Positions 42,580 through 51,258 of a stretch of 64,000 bases of DNA are shown here, piece by piece; position 1 is the first letter of the stretch, and each line of letters opens with the position of its first letter. Location: the NCBI RefSeq assembly GCF_016863115.1, contig NZ_BOOG01000031.1, positions 25,256 through 89,255 on the forward strand. Reading direction: 5' to 3'. Source of the DNA: Sphaerimonospora thailandensis (lineage in GTDB: Bacteria > Actinomycetota > Actinomycetes > Streptosporangiales > Streptosporangiaceae). The notes under the pieces were generated by a model. The model made no database searches. It saw nothing but the letters and a program-made list of their open reading frames with translations, and was not told where the DNA came from. A program made the position numbers and the translations under genes.

Positions 42580-43905
42580 GTGGATCAAGAGCTTGATCGC
42601 GGTCGGACGAACGCGCCCCATGGGTCGCGCATTGACGCCTACGTCGACCGGTACGCCGCCCGAGCTACCGGGATGGTCGCCTCCGAAGTCCGAGCTCTGT
42701 TCGCCGTCGCGTCGCGTCCGGAAGTGGTCTCGCTCGCCGGCGGCATGCCGTACGTCACCGCCCTCCCCCTCGACATGGTCGGCGAGCTGGTCGCCGACCT
42801 GGTCTCGAAGCGGGGCGCCGTGGCGCTGCAGTACGGCGGGGGCCAAGGCGACCCGGACCTGCGTGAGCAGATCTGCGAAGTCATGCGGCTGGAGGGCATC
42901 GAGGCCAGGCCCGACGACGTGGTCGTCACGGTCGGCTCGCAACAGGCCCTCGACCTGATCACCCGCATCTTCATCGACCCCGGCGACGTCGTGCTGGCCG
43001 AAGGGCCGTCGTATGTCGGCGCGCTCAGCACGTTCAGCGCCTACCAGGCCAATGTGGTGCATGTCGCGATGGACGACCAGGGACTCGTCCCCGAGTCCCT
43101 CGCGCAGACCATCTACGCGCTGCGGACGGCCGGCAACCGCATCAAGTTCCTCTACACCATCCCCACCTATCAGAATCCGGCGGGCGTGACGCTCAACGAG
43201 GTGCGCCGCCGCCAGGTGCTGGAGATCTGCCGGCGTGCCGGGGTGCTCGTCGTGGAGGACAATCCGTACGGACTCCTCGGATTCGACGGGGAACCGATGC
43301 GCGCCATGCGGGCGGACGACGCCGACGGCGTGGTGTACCTCGGCTCGTTCTCCAAGACCCTCGCTCCAGGCTTCCGGGTCGGATGGGCGCTCGCCCCGCA
43401 CGCGATCCGCGAGAAGCTGGTCCTGGCGATGGAGTCCGCGGTGCTGTCGCACTCGACCTTCACCCAACTCGCGGTCGGGCAGTATCTCGCCACCCAGCCC
43501 TGGCGGGAGCAGATCAAGACGTTCCGTGAGCTCTACCGCGAGCGACGTGACGCGCTCCTCGGCTCGCTCGAGGTGCTCATGCCGCCCGGCTGTTCGTGGA
43601 CCCGGCCCAATGGCGGGTTCTTCGTATGGATGACCCTTCCCGAGGGGCTCGACTCGAAGGCGATCCTGCCGAGAGCGATCGCCGAGCGGGTCGCGTTCGT
43701 GCCCGGGACCGGCTTCTACGCGGACGGCGGCGGCGCGCGCCACATGCGCCTGTCGTACTGCTATCCGCAGCCCGACCGCATCCGCGAAGGCGTACGCCGT
43801 CTCGCCGGAGTGATCGAGCAGGAGCTGCGCATGCGGGACACGTTCGGCACCGGGGCCGCGACGTCGCACAAGGGTGTCGACACGCCGGGCCCCGACCTCG
43901 CCTGA
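42580..43905 (+). CDS. PLP-dependent aminotransferase, class I/II (2-aminoadipate/LysN-like)
   Basis: 441 residues. The PLP fold has VSLAGGMPYVTALPLDMV, ALQYGGGQGDPDLREQICEV, VVTVGSQQALDLITRIF, FLYTIPTYQNPAGVTL and the PLP lysine in YLGSFSKTLAPGFRVGWA. It resembles the aminotransferase half of MocR proteins but lacks an N-terminal winged helix, so it should be an enzyme (aromatic or 2-aminoadipate type). The GTG at 42580 follows GGAGGTG. The amino donor is not readable. Confidence 0.9.
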   Translation: MDQELDRGRTNAPHGSRIDAYVDRYAARATGMVASEVRALFAVASRPEVVSLAGGMPYVTALPLDMVGELVADLVSKRGAVALQYGGGQGDPDLREQICEVMRLEGIEARPDDVVVTVGSQQALDLITRIFIDPGDVVLAEGPSYVGALSTFSAYQANVVHVAMDDQGLVPESLAQTIYALRTAGNRIKFLYTIPTYQNPAGVTLNEVRRRQVLEICRRAGVLVVEDNPYGLLGFDGEPMRAMRADDADGVVYLGSFSKTLAPGFRVGWALAPHAIREKLVLAMESAVLSHSTFTQLAVGQYLATQPWREQIKTFRELYRERRDALLGSLEVLMPPGCSWTRPNGGFFVWMTLPEGLDSKAILPRAIAERVAFVPGTGFYADGGGARHMRLSYCYPQPDRIREGVRRLAGVIEQELRMRDTFGTGAATSHKGVDTPGPDLA

Positions 43906-43920
43906 GGCTGCGAACGGGCA

Positions 43921-43990
43921 CCAGGGAGTGACCCGTAGATCTTTGCCGAGCGACCGCAGCAGGCAAGAAGATCTACGGGTCACTCCCTGG
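43921..43990 (+). repeat. Hairpin repeat element, copy B (near-perfect 70-nt hairpin)
   Basis: CCAGGGAGTGACCCGTAGAT... is matched by its reverse complement at the other end: 23 bp perfect, then a 2-nt bulge and 4 bp more, closing a 14-nt loop GAGCGACCGCAGCA. It starts 16 nt after the aminotransferase stop. Strong terminator-like shape, followed by CCTGTTTTAGG. It shares its loop and inner arms with the copy at 36651-36704, with compensating differences between the arms. Confidence 0.85.
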
Positions 43991-44041
43991 CCTGTTTTAG
44001 GCTGGCCGTACCCGATTCCAGCAGCGAGAAAGGGCTCCCTG

Positions 44042-44113
44042 GTGAGCGAGTCGACGATGTTTCCGAATGCCGTCCCAACGCGCCCGCGAACTGCCCGAGA
44101 GGCCGGAGCATGA
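44042..44113 (+). CDS. Short coupled ORF (23 residues) upstream of the ligase gene
   Basis: A GTG at 44042, with AAAGGG upstream, opens VSESTMFPNAVPTRPRTARE and ends in TGA overlapping the ATG of the next gene (ATGA). It might be a translated leader that couples to the ligase gene, or chance. No similarity recognised. Confidence 0.35.
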   Translation: MSESTMFPNAVPTRPRTAREAGA

Positions 44114-45060
44114 GTGACCTCGGGCACGTGCTCATCCTCGCGGGCGGCCTTTCCTATGAGCGTGAGGTCTCGATCCGCTCCGGCCGGCGCGTCGCCGAGG
44201 CGCTCCGCGCCGCAGGGGTGGACGTCGAGACGCGCGACACCGACGCCACCCTCGTACCCGCGGTGCTGGCCGACCCGCCGGACGCCGCGTTCGTCACCCT
44301 GCACGGCGGTGCCGGGGAGGACGGCGCCATCCGGTCCGTGCTGGAACTCCTCGGCGTGCCCTATGTAGGCGCGACCCCGGACGCCTGCCATGTGGCGTTC
44401 GACAAGCCGACGGCCAAGGCGGTCGTCGGATCCTGGGGCCTGCACACCCCCGACTCGGTCGCGCTGCCCAAGGAGACCTTCCATGACCTGGGCGCGTCGG
44501 CTGTGCTCGCGCGGATCGTGGACCGCCTCGGGCTGCCGCTCTTCGTCAAGCCGTCGCGGGGCGGCTCCGCTCTCGGGGCGTCCATCGTGCGCAGCGCCGA
44601 GGAACTACCCGCCGCCATGGTCGGATGTTTCGCGTACGGAGACACCGCGCTCATCGAGAAGTACGTCCAGGGCGTCGAGGTGGCCGTCTCCGTGGTGGAC
44701 CTCGGAGACGGGCCCGTCGCGCTGCCGCCGGTCGAGATCGTGCCGGACGGCGGCGTTTACGACTACTCCGCTCGTTACACCGCCGGGCACACCGAGTTCT
44801 TCGCGCCGGCCCGACTGACGGAAGAAGAGACCGAGGCGTGCGCCGCCATGGCGGTCACCGCGCACACGGCACTCGGGCTGCGTGACATCTCCCGAACGGA
44901 CCTCATCGTCGATGTCTCCGGCCGTCCCTATTTTCTTGAGGTGAACGTGGCGCCGGGTATGACCGAGACCTCGCTCCTGCCCATGGCCGCCGAGGCGGCG
45001 GGACGCGATCTCGGCATCCTCTGCCGCGGTCTCCTGGAAATCGCCACCCAACGCGGCTGA
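44110..45060 (+). CDS. D-alanine--D-alanine ligase family protein (ATP-grasp)
   Basis: 316 residues. Opening VLILAGGLSYEREVSIRSG is the Ddl signature (GG.S.E...S..S). The ATP-grasp domain follows (FDKPTAKAVVGSWGLHTP, LFVKPSRGGSALGASIV), with metal-binding DLIVDVSGRPYFLEVNVAPGM. ATP-grasp ligases of this type join D-Ala to D-Ala for peptidoglycan. It is shorter than canonical Ddl (about 340-370), and actinobacteria usually have another ddl elsewhere, so the exact substrate is open. It is followed by a parS site. Confidence 0.85.
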   Translation: MSDLGHVLILAGGLSYEREVSIRSGRRVAEALRAAGVDVETRDTDATLVPAVLADPPDAAFVTLHGGAGEDGAIRSVLELLGVPYVGATPDACHVAFDKPTAKAVVGSWGLHTPDSVALPKETFHDLGASAVLARIVDRLGLPLFVKPSRGGSALGASIVRSAEELPAAMVGCFAYGDTALIEKYVQGVEVAVSVVDLGDGPVALPPVEIVPDGGVYDYSARYTAGHTEFFAPARLTEEETEACAAMAVTAHTALGLRDISRTDLIVDVSGRPYFLEVNVAPGMTETSLLPMAAEAAGRDLGILCRGLLEIATQRG

Positions 45061-45069
45061 CCCTCTCCC

Positions 45070-45085
45070 TGTTTCACGTGAAACA
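45070..45085. promoter_or_regulatory. parS: parS centromere site 1
   Basis: TGTTTCACGTGAAACA, a perfect 16-bp palindrome identical to the conserved bacterial parS core. It lies between the ligase gene and the 3' end of parB. Confidence 0.97.
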
Positions 45086-45118
45086 GGCTGGCTTCGTCTT
45101 CTCTCGGAGCCGGATGGA

Positions 45119-46099
45119 CTACTCCTCGGCGAGGCCACGCATCGAGTTCGCGGCCTCGGGGGCCATCGTGCCGATAATGCGCTCCAGATCGTCGATGGTG
45201 GAGAACTCCACCACGATCCGTCCCTTGCGGCGACCGAGATCGACCTTCACTCGCGTCTCGAAGTGGTCCGACAGGCGGTCGGCAAGCGTCCGGAGGGCCG
45301 GCGCCGTCGGCTGCTTCGCCCGAGGTTTCCGCGGCGCGGGACCCGCCGTCGCCTCACCCAGCGCCACGATCTCCTCGACGGTCCGGACGGACAGACCCTC
45401 CGCGATGATCCGGCTCGCGAGCCGGTCCATGGCCGCCGAGTCATCGAGGGGCAGCAGCGCCCGCGCGTGTCCCGCGCTGATGGTGCCGGCCGCCACGCGG
45501 AGTTGGACGTTGGGCGGGAGGTTCAGCAGGCGCAGCGTGTTGGTGATGTGTGACCGGGACCGGCCGACCTTCTTGGCCAGCACCTCATGGGTCGCGCCGA
45601 AGTCGTCGAGGAGTTGCCGGTAGGCCGCCGCCTCCTCCAGTGCGTTGAGTTGCTCGCGCTGAAGGTTCTCGATGAGCGCTTCCCGCAGCATCTCATCGTC
45701 CTGAGTGCTCCGTACGATGGCGGGAACCCGATCCAGCCCGGCAAGCTGCGAGGCCCGCCACCGCCGCTCGCCCATAATGAGCTCGAAACGTCCGGACCCG
45801 GTGGACCTCACAACTACCGGCTGGAGCAGGCCGACCTCCTTGATGGACTCGGCCAACTCATCCAGGCGCTCACCGTCAAAGATGTCGCGCGGCTGGCGAG
45901 GGTTGGGGGAGATCGCGGTGACCGGGATCTCCTGGAAGTAGGCGCCATCGACCGGCTTCAGTCCTGAGACGGCCGGCTCCAGCCCGGAGTCGGCCGCTCC
46001 CGCCGAGGGTGCACTCGCCGGCGCATCCGGATCGACGATCGGCCCCATGGGGATCAGCGCCCCAAGTCCCTTGCCCAGTCCCCGACGCTGCTGGCTCAC
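45119..46099 (-). CDS. parB: Chromosome partitioning protein ParB
   Basis: 326 residues. The start at GTG 46099 (GGGAG upstream) gives the normal opening VSQQRRGLGKGLGALIP. CTPase motifs are present: NPRQPRDIFD near 66-75 and GERRWRASQLAG at 110-121. The helix-turn-helix ATHEVLAKKVGRSRSHITNTL binds parS, and GHARALLPLD follows. The C-terminal dimerisation domain ends the protein (VEFSTIDDLERIIGTM). It loads on the three parS sites here and spreads as a clamp. Confidence 0.97.
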   Translation of the reverse strand: MSQQRRGLGKGLGALIPMGPIVDPDAPASAPSAGAADSGLEPAVSGLKPVDGAYFQEIPVTAISPNPRQPRDIFDGERLDELAESIKEVGLLQPVVVRSTGSGRFELIMGERRWRASQLAGLDRVPAIVRSTQDDEMLREALIENLQREQLNALEEAAAYRQLLDDFGATHEVLAKKVGRSRSHITNTLRLLNLPPNVQLRVAAGTISAGHARALLPLDDSAAMDRLASRIIAEGLSVRTVEEIVALGEATAGPAPRKPRAKQPTAPALRTLADRLSDHFETRVKVDLGRRKGRIVVEFSTIDDLERIIGTMAPEAANSMRGLAEE

Positions 46100-46249
46100 C
46101 GCTGCTCCCTTACCCACCCGCGACACCCGCACAGAAGGCGGTGCCCAGCGCACCGACTTGTCTGTGGAACGCTGGGCACTCCATGCACACCAGGAGAGGT
46201 TACCGCCGTAGCTGCTCCGCCATGAGCATCGCGGCACTCCGGCTTACCC

Positions 46250-46263
46250 GTTTCACGTGAAAC
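46250..46263. promoter_or_regulatory. parS: parS centromere site 2
   Basis: GTTTCACGTGAAAC, perfect 14-bp palindrome, in the gap between the parA stop and the parB start. Confidence 0.97.
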
Positions 46264-46279
46264 AATCGCGCGAAGCCGG

Positions 46280-47218
46280 TCAGGCCTCGGCCAAAGCAGC
46301 GGCCCGGTGGGCCATTTCCCGGGCCGCGTCGCTGTACGCCATGGCGCCGCTCGACCCCGGGTCGTACGTCATGACCGACTGCCCGTAGCTCGGCGCCTCC
46401 GACACGCGCACGCTCCGCGGGATGACAGAGTTCAGCACGGTGTCACCGAAGTGCGAACGCACCTCGTCGGCCACCTGCGCCGCGAGCCTCGTACGTCCGT
46501 CGTACATGGTCAGCAGGATCGTCGACACCGCCAGCGCCGGGTTCAGATGAGCCCGTACCAGCTCGACGTTCTTCAGGAGCTGGCTGAGTCCCTCCAGTGC
46601 GTAGTACTCACACTGGATGGGGATCAGCACCTCCTGGGCCGCCGCCATCGCGTTGACCGTGAGCAGTCCGAGAGAGGGCGGGCAGTCGATGAGGATGTAG
46701 TCGAACTCCATCGCGTCGAACGCGCCGAGGGCTCGCTTGAGCCGGGTCTCCCGCCCCACCATCGGCACCAACTCGATCTCCGCGCCGGCCAGGTCGAGGG
46801 TCGCCGGCGCGCAGAACAGGTTCGGCATCTCGGGAACTGGCTTGACGATCTCGGACAGTGGGAGGTCGTCGACGAGCACGTGGTAGACCGATGGCGTTCC
46901 CGCACGGTGCTCGGTCGCCATTGCGGTCGACGCGTTACCCTGCGGGTCCAGGTCGACCACCAGCACACGCTGGCCATGCATGGACAGGGCCGCGGCAAGG
47001 TTCACGGCCGTGGTGGTCTTACCCACCCCGCCCTTCTGGTTGGCCACGGTCATCACCCGGCACCTGGGCGGTCGCGGCCACTCCCCTTCTCGGCGCGTCG
47101 AATAACCGACGGAAGGCGCAGCCGCCTGTGGGGGTGCGGCTGTTTCACGTGAAACCACAGAACTCAGAGCCTCTCGTACCAGCGGCGGATCGTCAGAATC
47201 AAGGGGGGTCTGGGGCAC
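46280..47218 (-). CDS. parA: Chromosome partitioning ATPase ParA (Soj)
   Basis: 312 residues. Deviant Walker A KGGVGKTTTAVNLAAALS starts at 62; switch motifs DLDPQGNAST and YILIDCPPSLGLL follow. The GTG at 47218 (AAAGGACG upstream) was chosen; it gives a 57-residue N-terminal extension before the ATPase core, as in other actinobacteria. The extension contains VVSRET, encoded by an embedded parS site. ParA moves or tethers ParB-bound origins. It is upstream of parB in one operon, with parS in between. Confidence 0.94.
   Translation of the reverse strand: MPQTPLDSDDPPLVREALSSVVSRETAAPPQAAAPSVGYSTRREGEWPRPPRCRVMTVANQKGGVGKTTTAVNLAAALSMHGQRVLVVDLDPQGNASTAMATEHRAGTPSVYHVLVDDLPLSEIVKPVPEMPNLFCAPATLDLAGAEIELVPMVGRETRLKRALGAFDAMEFDYILIDCPPSLGLLTVNAMAAAQEVLIPIQCEYYALEGLSQLLKNVELVRAHLNPALAVSTILLTMYDGRTRLAAQVADEVRSHFGDTVLNSVIPRSVRVSEAPSYGQSVMTYDPGSSGAMAYSDAAREMAHRAAALAEA
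47142..47155. promoter_or_regulatory. parS: parS centromere site 3, inside parA
   Basis: A perfect GTTTCACGTGAAAC lies within the parA coding sequence, where it encodes the VSRET part of the N-terminal extension. Confidence 0.95.
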
Positions 47219-47374
47219 GGTCGTCGTCCTTTCGACCTGTGAAGCGACGCGACCCGGCCAGCCGACACCTGACGGACGACCAGTTGTCGCGATCTCCCAG
47301 GGTAGGGCGAGAGGACTCTCCGGCCAACCCAGACCGGCCGCCACTTGGGACATCATCAGACCCGGCACGACGCT

Positions 47375-48127
47375 TCACCTCTTCCGTCGCCGCCGACCGC
47401 TCACGATGGGGGATCGCCCGGCGACCACGCGAACGAGTGTGGCGGGCGGCTCGACCCTACCGCGACCCACCGTAACAAGCTCGACCGATCTCGCCCCTGA
47501 GGATTTCATTTGCGATCTCGCCGCCTCGACCTCCTCCGCGGCCCGCTCCCCCTTCATCGCCAGTAATTCGCCGCCCTCGCGCAGCAGGGGCATCGACCAG
47601 GCGAGCAGTCGATCGAGCGGGGCCACCGCCCGTGCCGTCGCCACATCGAAGAGACGCTTGCGCGCCAACTCCTCGGCGCGCCCGCGAAGCACCTCGACGT
47701 TGTCCAGCTTCAGCACCTCGACGCATTCGGAGAGGAAGGTGGTGCGACGCAGCAGCGGCTCCAGGAGGGTCACCCTGACATCGGGTCGGACGATCGCCAG
47801 GACCAGGCCGGGCAGCCCGGCTCCTGATCCGATGTCGACCAGCGCCGCGTCGGGAGGAACGGCCTCCGCCACGACAGCACAGTTCAGCAGGTGCCGATCC
47901 CAGATCCTGGGCACCTCACGAGGGCCGAGCAGCCCACGGACCACTCCTGGCCCGGCGAGCATCTCGGCGAACATCCGTGCCTGCCGGATCGCCTCACCGG
48001 GAAAGACCTCCGGGGCCGCCGCGGGTGCCTCCGGCAGCGACGCCGGCTCATGCGGCTGATGGGGCCTGGATGGCTCATGGGGCATGGACGGCTCGGGCAG
48101 CCCAGCCGGTTCGTTGCTCTCCGTCAT
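47375..48127 (-). CDS. rsmG: 16S rRNA (guanine527-N7)-methyltransferase
   Basis: 250 residues. A proline-rich N-terminal 40 residues precedes the SAM-binding Rossmann fold: WDRHLLNCAVVAEAVP, LVDIGSGAGLPGLVLAI, RTTFLSECVEVLKLDNV, DVATARAVAPLDRLL. It methylates G527 of 16S rRNA. The ATG at 48127 lies next to a GTG at 48130. First gene of the rsmG-parA-parB group. Confidence 0.95.
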   Translation of the reverse strand: MTESNEPAGLPEPSMPHEPSRPHQPHEPASLPEAPAAAPEVFPGEAIRQARMFAEMLAGPGVVRGLLGPREVPRIWDRHLLNCAVVAEAVPPDAALVDIGSGAGLPGLVLAIVRPDVRVTLLEPLLRRTTFLSECVEVLKLDNVEVLRGRAEELARKRLFDVATARAVAPLDRLLAWSMPLLREGGELLAMKGERAAEEVEAARSQMKSSGARSVELVTVGRGRVEPPATLVRVVAGRSPIVSGRRRRKR

Positions 48128-48206
48128 CACTCAACTCATTCGGGAACGCTCAGGGCCAAGGGTAGTCGTCCCCTACCTGCCGGGCGCGCAGAGACGTACA
48201 GGATGT

Positions 48207-48246
48207 GGAAAGCCGCCGGTCCGTGAGGCAGGACCGGCGGCTTTCC
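48207..48246 (-). terminator. Strong hairpin terminator after jag
   Basis: GGAAAGCCGCCGGTCC and GGACCGGCGGCTTTCC make a perfect 16-bp stem with an 8-nt loop, between the jag stop and the rsmG start. It ends the rpmH-rnpA-yidD-yidC-jag operon. Confidence 0.85.
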
Positions 48247-48310
48247 GTGGGTGAAAAGCTCTGTGAGCCGGGGGTGGCGAAGGAGCCAGGGGATGTCTTG
48301 GAACCACTCC

Positions 48311-48805
48311 CTAGGCGGGGAGGACGACCACGAACCGGTTGGGTTCCTCGCCCTCGGACTCGCTGCGCAGGCCGGCGGCCGCGACGGCGTCGTGCACGAC
48401 CTTCCGCTCGAACGGCGTCATCGGCTCCAGCGCCTTCGGCTGCCCGCTGCGCTTCACATCCCCGGCGACCGCCTTGCCGATCTTCGTCAACTCAGCGCGG
48501 CGGCGCTCACGGAAGCCGCCGACGTCGAGCATGAGCCGGGAGCGTTCCCCCGTACGGCGGTGCACGGCGAGACGGGTCAACTCCTGCAGCGCCTCCAGCA
48601 CCTCTCCGTCCGGGCCGACGAGCTCGGTTCCCTTGACGCCGACGATCGAGACCATGGCTCGGTCGCCCTCGACGTCCATATCGATGTCGCCGTCCATGTC
48701 GGCGATGTCGAGCAGTCCCTCCAGATAGTCGGCCGCGATCTCACCCTCCTGTTCGAGGGCTTCGACGTCGGGAGCAGGCTTGAGGGTCTCCTCAGCTTCG
48801 GTCAC
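48311..48805 (-). CDS. Jag/KhpB-type KH-R3H RNA-binding protein
   Basis: 164 residues. Acidic N-terminus, KH-like domain (ADYLEGLLDIADMDGDIDMD, VGPDGEVLEALQELTRLAV) and C-terminal R3H domain (MTPFERKVVHDAVAAAGL). The N-terminal Jag_N domain found in Firmicutes is absent. It binds RNA, probably with KhpA; it is linked to cell division and envelope homeostasis in other bacteria. GTG start with AAGGAGAG. It lies 18 nt after yidC. Confidence 0.92.
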   Translation of the reverse strand: MTEAEETLKPAPDVEALEQEGEIAADYLEGLLDIADMDGDIDMDVEGDRAMVSIVGVKGTELVGPDGEVLEALQELTRLAVHRRTGERSRLMLDVGGFRERRRAELTKIGKAVAGDVKRSGQPKALEPMTPFERKVVHDAVAAAGLRSESEGEEPNRFVVVLPA

Positions 48806-48823
48806 GTCCGGACTCTCCTTCTC

Positions 48824-49774
48824 CTACGACTTCTTGCTGCCGCTGCGCTTGCTGCGAGGCTGCCGCGTCGGCTGCTGACGGATGATCTTCGGCTCGGGGG
48901 TGGGTTCCGGAGACTCGGCCTTGGGCTTGCCGAGCACCTTGCCGAAGATGCCGTGGCTGGGCTCGGGCGTGACGACATTACCCTTCTCGTCCACGAGCGG
49001 CATGGGATGGCGCGCGTAGAACCAGTGCTGCTGACCGAGGGTCCACAGGTTGGTGGTCACCCAGTAGAGGATCAGACCGAGCTGGAAGTTCAGGCTGAAG
49101 ATGGCGAACAGCGGCGACACGTACATCAGGATCTTCTGCTGCTGCGCCATCGGGTTGTCCGGCATCTGCGCCATCGAGCGCCTCACGCTCTGCCGGACGG
49201 TGAGGAAGGTGGTCAGCGAGCTGACGGCCACGAAGACCGCCAGCACGATCTTCGTAACCGTCGGGTTGGCGTCGCCGAGCTTCTGGATGTCGGCCGCGCT
49301 GGTGAAGAAGGTCGCCGGCAGGGGAGCGCCGAAGACATGCGCGGCACGCATGCTCTCCACGAGCTCCTTGGTCATGCCGAAGACGGCGCGGTCCTCGGCG
49401 ATGGCCCGCAGCACCGTGAACATGGAGATGAAGATCGGGAACTGCGCGACGACCGGGAGGCAGCCACCCAGCGGGTTGGCCCCCGCCTCCTGGTAGAGGC
49501 GCATGACCTCCTGGTTCATGCGCTGCTTGTCGTTCTTGTACCGCTTACGCAGTTCCTGAACCTTGGGCGCGAGCTCCTGCATCTTCCGCGAGGAGCGCAT
49601 CTGCTTCATGAACAGCGGGAAGATCAGCAGTCGCATCAGCACGGTCAGCGTGATGATGGTCAGCGCCCAGTTCAGGCCGCTGTCGGAGGGGATGAAGAAG
49701 CTGTAACCCGCGTGGATATGGGTGATCACCCAGGCCACTGCCGTATACAGCCAGTCGAGGAATGGCAGCTCCAC
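48824..49774 (-). CDS. yidC: Membrane protein insertase YidC/Oxa1
   Basis: 316 residues with five or six predicted helices. LTVLMRLLIFPLFMKQMRSSR is the first conserved membrane segment; QEAGANPLGGCLPVVAQFPIFISMF is the YidC signature and LNFQLGLILYWVTTNLWTLGQQ the last helix. A basic C-terminal tail ends RSKRSGSKKS and may contact the ribosome. The start at GTG 49774 follows AAGGGAG. It inserts membrane proteins alone or with Sec. Confidence 0.95.
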   Translation of the reverse strand: MELPFLDWLYTAVAWVITHIHAGYSFFIPSDSGLNWALTIITLTVLMRLLIFPLFMKQMRSSRKMQELAPKVQELRKRYKNDKQRMNQEVMRLYQEAGANPLGGCLPVVAQFPIFISMFTVLRAIAEDRAVFGMTKELVESMRAAHVFGAPLPATFFTSAADIQKLGDANPTVTKIVLAVFVAVSSLTTFLTVRQSVRRSMAQMPDNPMAQQQKILMYVSPLFAIFSLNFQLGLILYWVTTNLWTLGQQHWFYARHPMPLVDEKGNVVTPEPSHGIFGKVLGKPKAESPEPTPEPKIIRQQPTRQPRSKRSGSKKS

Positions 49775-49778
49775 CGAG

Positions 49779-50096
49779 CTAGCTCCCTTGCGTTTCGTCG
49801 TGAGACCGGACTCGGCGTGGGGGCACCGGATCGAAACCACCAGGATGGAACGGATGACACCGCCCGATCCGCCTGACGGTCAGCCATACTCCGCGCACCG
49901 CGCCGTGTACGGCGATCGCCTCCAGGCCGTACGCGCTACAGGACGGCTCGAACCGGCATCTCGGTCCGAGAACCGGGCTGATGAAGGCCCGGTAGAACTT
50001 GATCAGGGCGAGCAGCACACGGGCGACCGGACCGGCACGCCGCTCTGCCTCCTCCGACGCGACGCCGCGCGCCGGGATAGGGTGCTCCGCTGTCAT
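49779..50096 (-). CDS. yidD: Membrane protein insertion efficiency factor YidD
   Basis: 105 residues with the full YidD signature: [26 protein letters not shown] and [17 protein letters not shown] split over the core. The three cysteines of the family are present. Its ATG overlaps the rnpA stop as ATGA and it precedes yidC by 4 nt, so translation is coupled along the operon. Confidence 0.95.
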   Translation of the reverse strand: MTAEHPIPARGVASEEAERRAGPVARVLLALIKFYRAFISPVLGPRCRFEPSCSAYGLEAIAVHGAVRGVWLTVRRIGRCHPFHPGGFDPVPPRRVRSHDETQGS

Positions 50097-50470
50097 GATC
50101 GTCCATCCGTCAGGGTCCGCGATTCCGACCTACGCCCCCGGAGTAAACGATCCAGCACGACGTCGAGTTCGGTGGCCAGATGCTCGCTTCGCGCGGACGC
50201 GGCCGGTGGATTGGCCCGTACCACAAGCAGGCTACCTCGCGGAATCGCGGTCAGGCGGGTCCGCATGAGGTGTCTGAGCCTGCGCCGGACGCGGTTCCTG
50301 ACCACAGCGCCACCGACCGCCTTGCTGACGACGAAACCCACCAGCGGCGGCACATCGGCCTCGCGTGTCTTCAGGTGCGCGACCAGCATGGGACGACCGG
50401 CGCGTCGCCCTCGGCGGATCGCGTCGGCGAACTCTTCACCCCGTCGCATCCGCGACGCGGACGGCAGCAC
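50093..50470 (-). CDS. rnpA: Ribonuclease P protein component
   Basis: 125 residues. The RNR motif of the family is [26 protein letters not shown] precedes it. RnpA binds the catalytic RNase P RNA and helps 5' tRNA maturation. GTG start with GGGGAAG upstream. It follows rpmH by 84 nt. Confidence 0.95.
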   Translation of the reverse strand: MLPSASRMRRGEEFADAIRRGRRAGRPMLVAHLKTREADVPPLVGFVVSKAVGGAVVRNRVRRRLRHLMRTRLTAIPRGSLLVVRANPPAASARSEHLATELDVVLDRLLRGRRSESRTLTDGRS

Positions 50471-50554
50471 CCGGACTTCCCCTGTTTACGGCTGCCGCCC
50501 ACCACTCCGGAGCCGGATCATCGGTCCCCGGGCGCGGCGGGCGGTCTCGCGTCG

Positions 50555-50692
50555 TCAGACCGCCAGCTCGGCGCGGCCCTTACGGCGACGGGCGGCCAGG
50601 ATCGCGCGGCCGGCCCGGGTGCGCATGCGCAGCCGGAAGCCGTGGGTCTTCGCGCGGCGACGGTTGTTCGGCTGGTAAGTACGCTTGCTCAC
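50555..50692 (-). CDS. rpmH: 50S ribosomal protein bL34
   Basis: 45 residues from a GTG at 50692: [20 protein letters not shown], then [19 protein letters not shown], ending ELAV. This is the complete bL34. It is the first gene of the operon that runs away from dnaA, the standard order at bacterial origins. Confidence 0.97.
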   Translation of the reverse strand: MSKRTYQPNNRRRAKTHGFRLRMRTRAGRAILAARRRKGRAELAV

Positions 50693-50814
50693 GGGTGGGC
50701 TCCAGGCTTCAGTTACGTCCGCGGAGGTTCCGCGGACGCGCTACATTCCAAGGTCGCGGCTCGTCAGATGCGCGGGCATGCGAAAAAGCCGTCGCGTGAT
50801 TAGCCGACCGGAAT

Positions 50815-50844
50815 ACGTTACGGGTCGACCTCCTGCCAGGTCAA
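50815..50844 (-). promoter_or_regulatory. Putative rpmH operon promoter
   Basis: On the minus strand, TTGACC (50844-50839) and TAACGT (50820-50815) are separated by 18 bp. Predicted start near 50808, giving a leader of about 115 nt. A TTGACA at 50859-50854 has no suitable -10. Confidence 0.45.
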
Positions 50845-51027
50845 ACCAGGCACTGTCAAGACAGACGCCACCCGCACCCAGACGCCGCACTTGGACCACC
50901 CTACCCGCGTCTCCCGTCCACCTGGCCTTCCCACGCTCCGCAGGCGCTCCGCCCGCCCATGAGCGGGCCTCGTCCGGGCGACCGGGATGGGAAAGAACAA
51001 GCGACTACGGCAGCGACCTCGGCCCGT

Positions 51028-51163
51028 TAGGCTGTGGACAACGTCTTGAACGCGGGTTGTACACACCGATACTGTCGGCCCTCCGGCCATTCCCTCCATC
51101 AGTATGGATGCGCCTGGGCAGAATGTGCGGGACTGTCCACATCATGTGGATCAGATGTGGATC
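51028..51163 (+). promoter_or_regulatory. dnaA promoter and DnaA-box region
   Basis: The 566-bp rpmH-dnaA gap contains, near dnaA, TAGGCT (51028-51033) directly followed by the box TGTGGACAA (51033-51041). A second promoter candidate is TTGAAC (51046)-18 bp-TACTGT (51070), with TTGTACACA (51057-51065) inside its spacer. Further on, CCACATCATGTGG (51137-51149) and ATGTGGATC copies occur. Boxes overlapping the promoter suggest autoregulation by DnaA. No gene is seen in the gap. Confidence 0.5.
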
Positions 51164-51258
51164 ATCCGTGCGGAGGGTCAACCGGAAACCTCCGGACGGG
51201 GCGAGCTGGGATCGCGGCGTACGAACGGGGACCGCGTAACGGGAGGAGTGGCCGGGTC

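Noticed and set aside
42559..44484. 641-codon minus-strand frame opposite the aminotransferase and ligase genes
   Set aside because: Antisense shadow of two clear enzymes; composition typical of non-coding high-GC frames.
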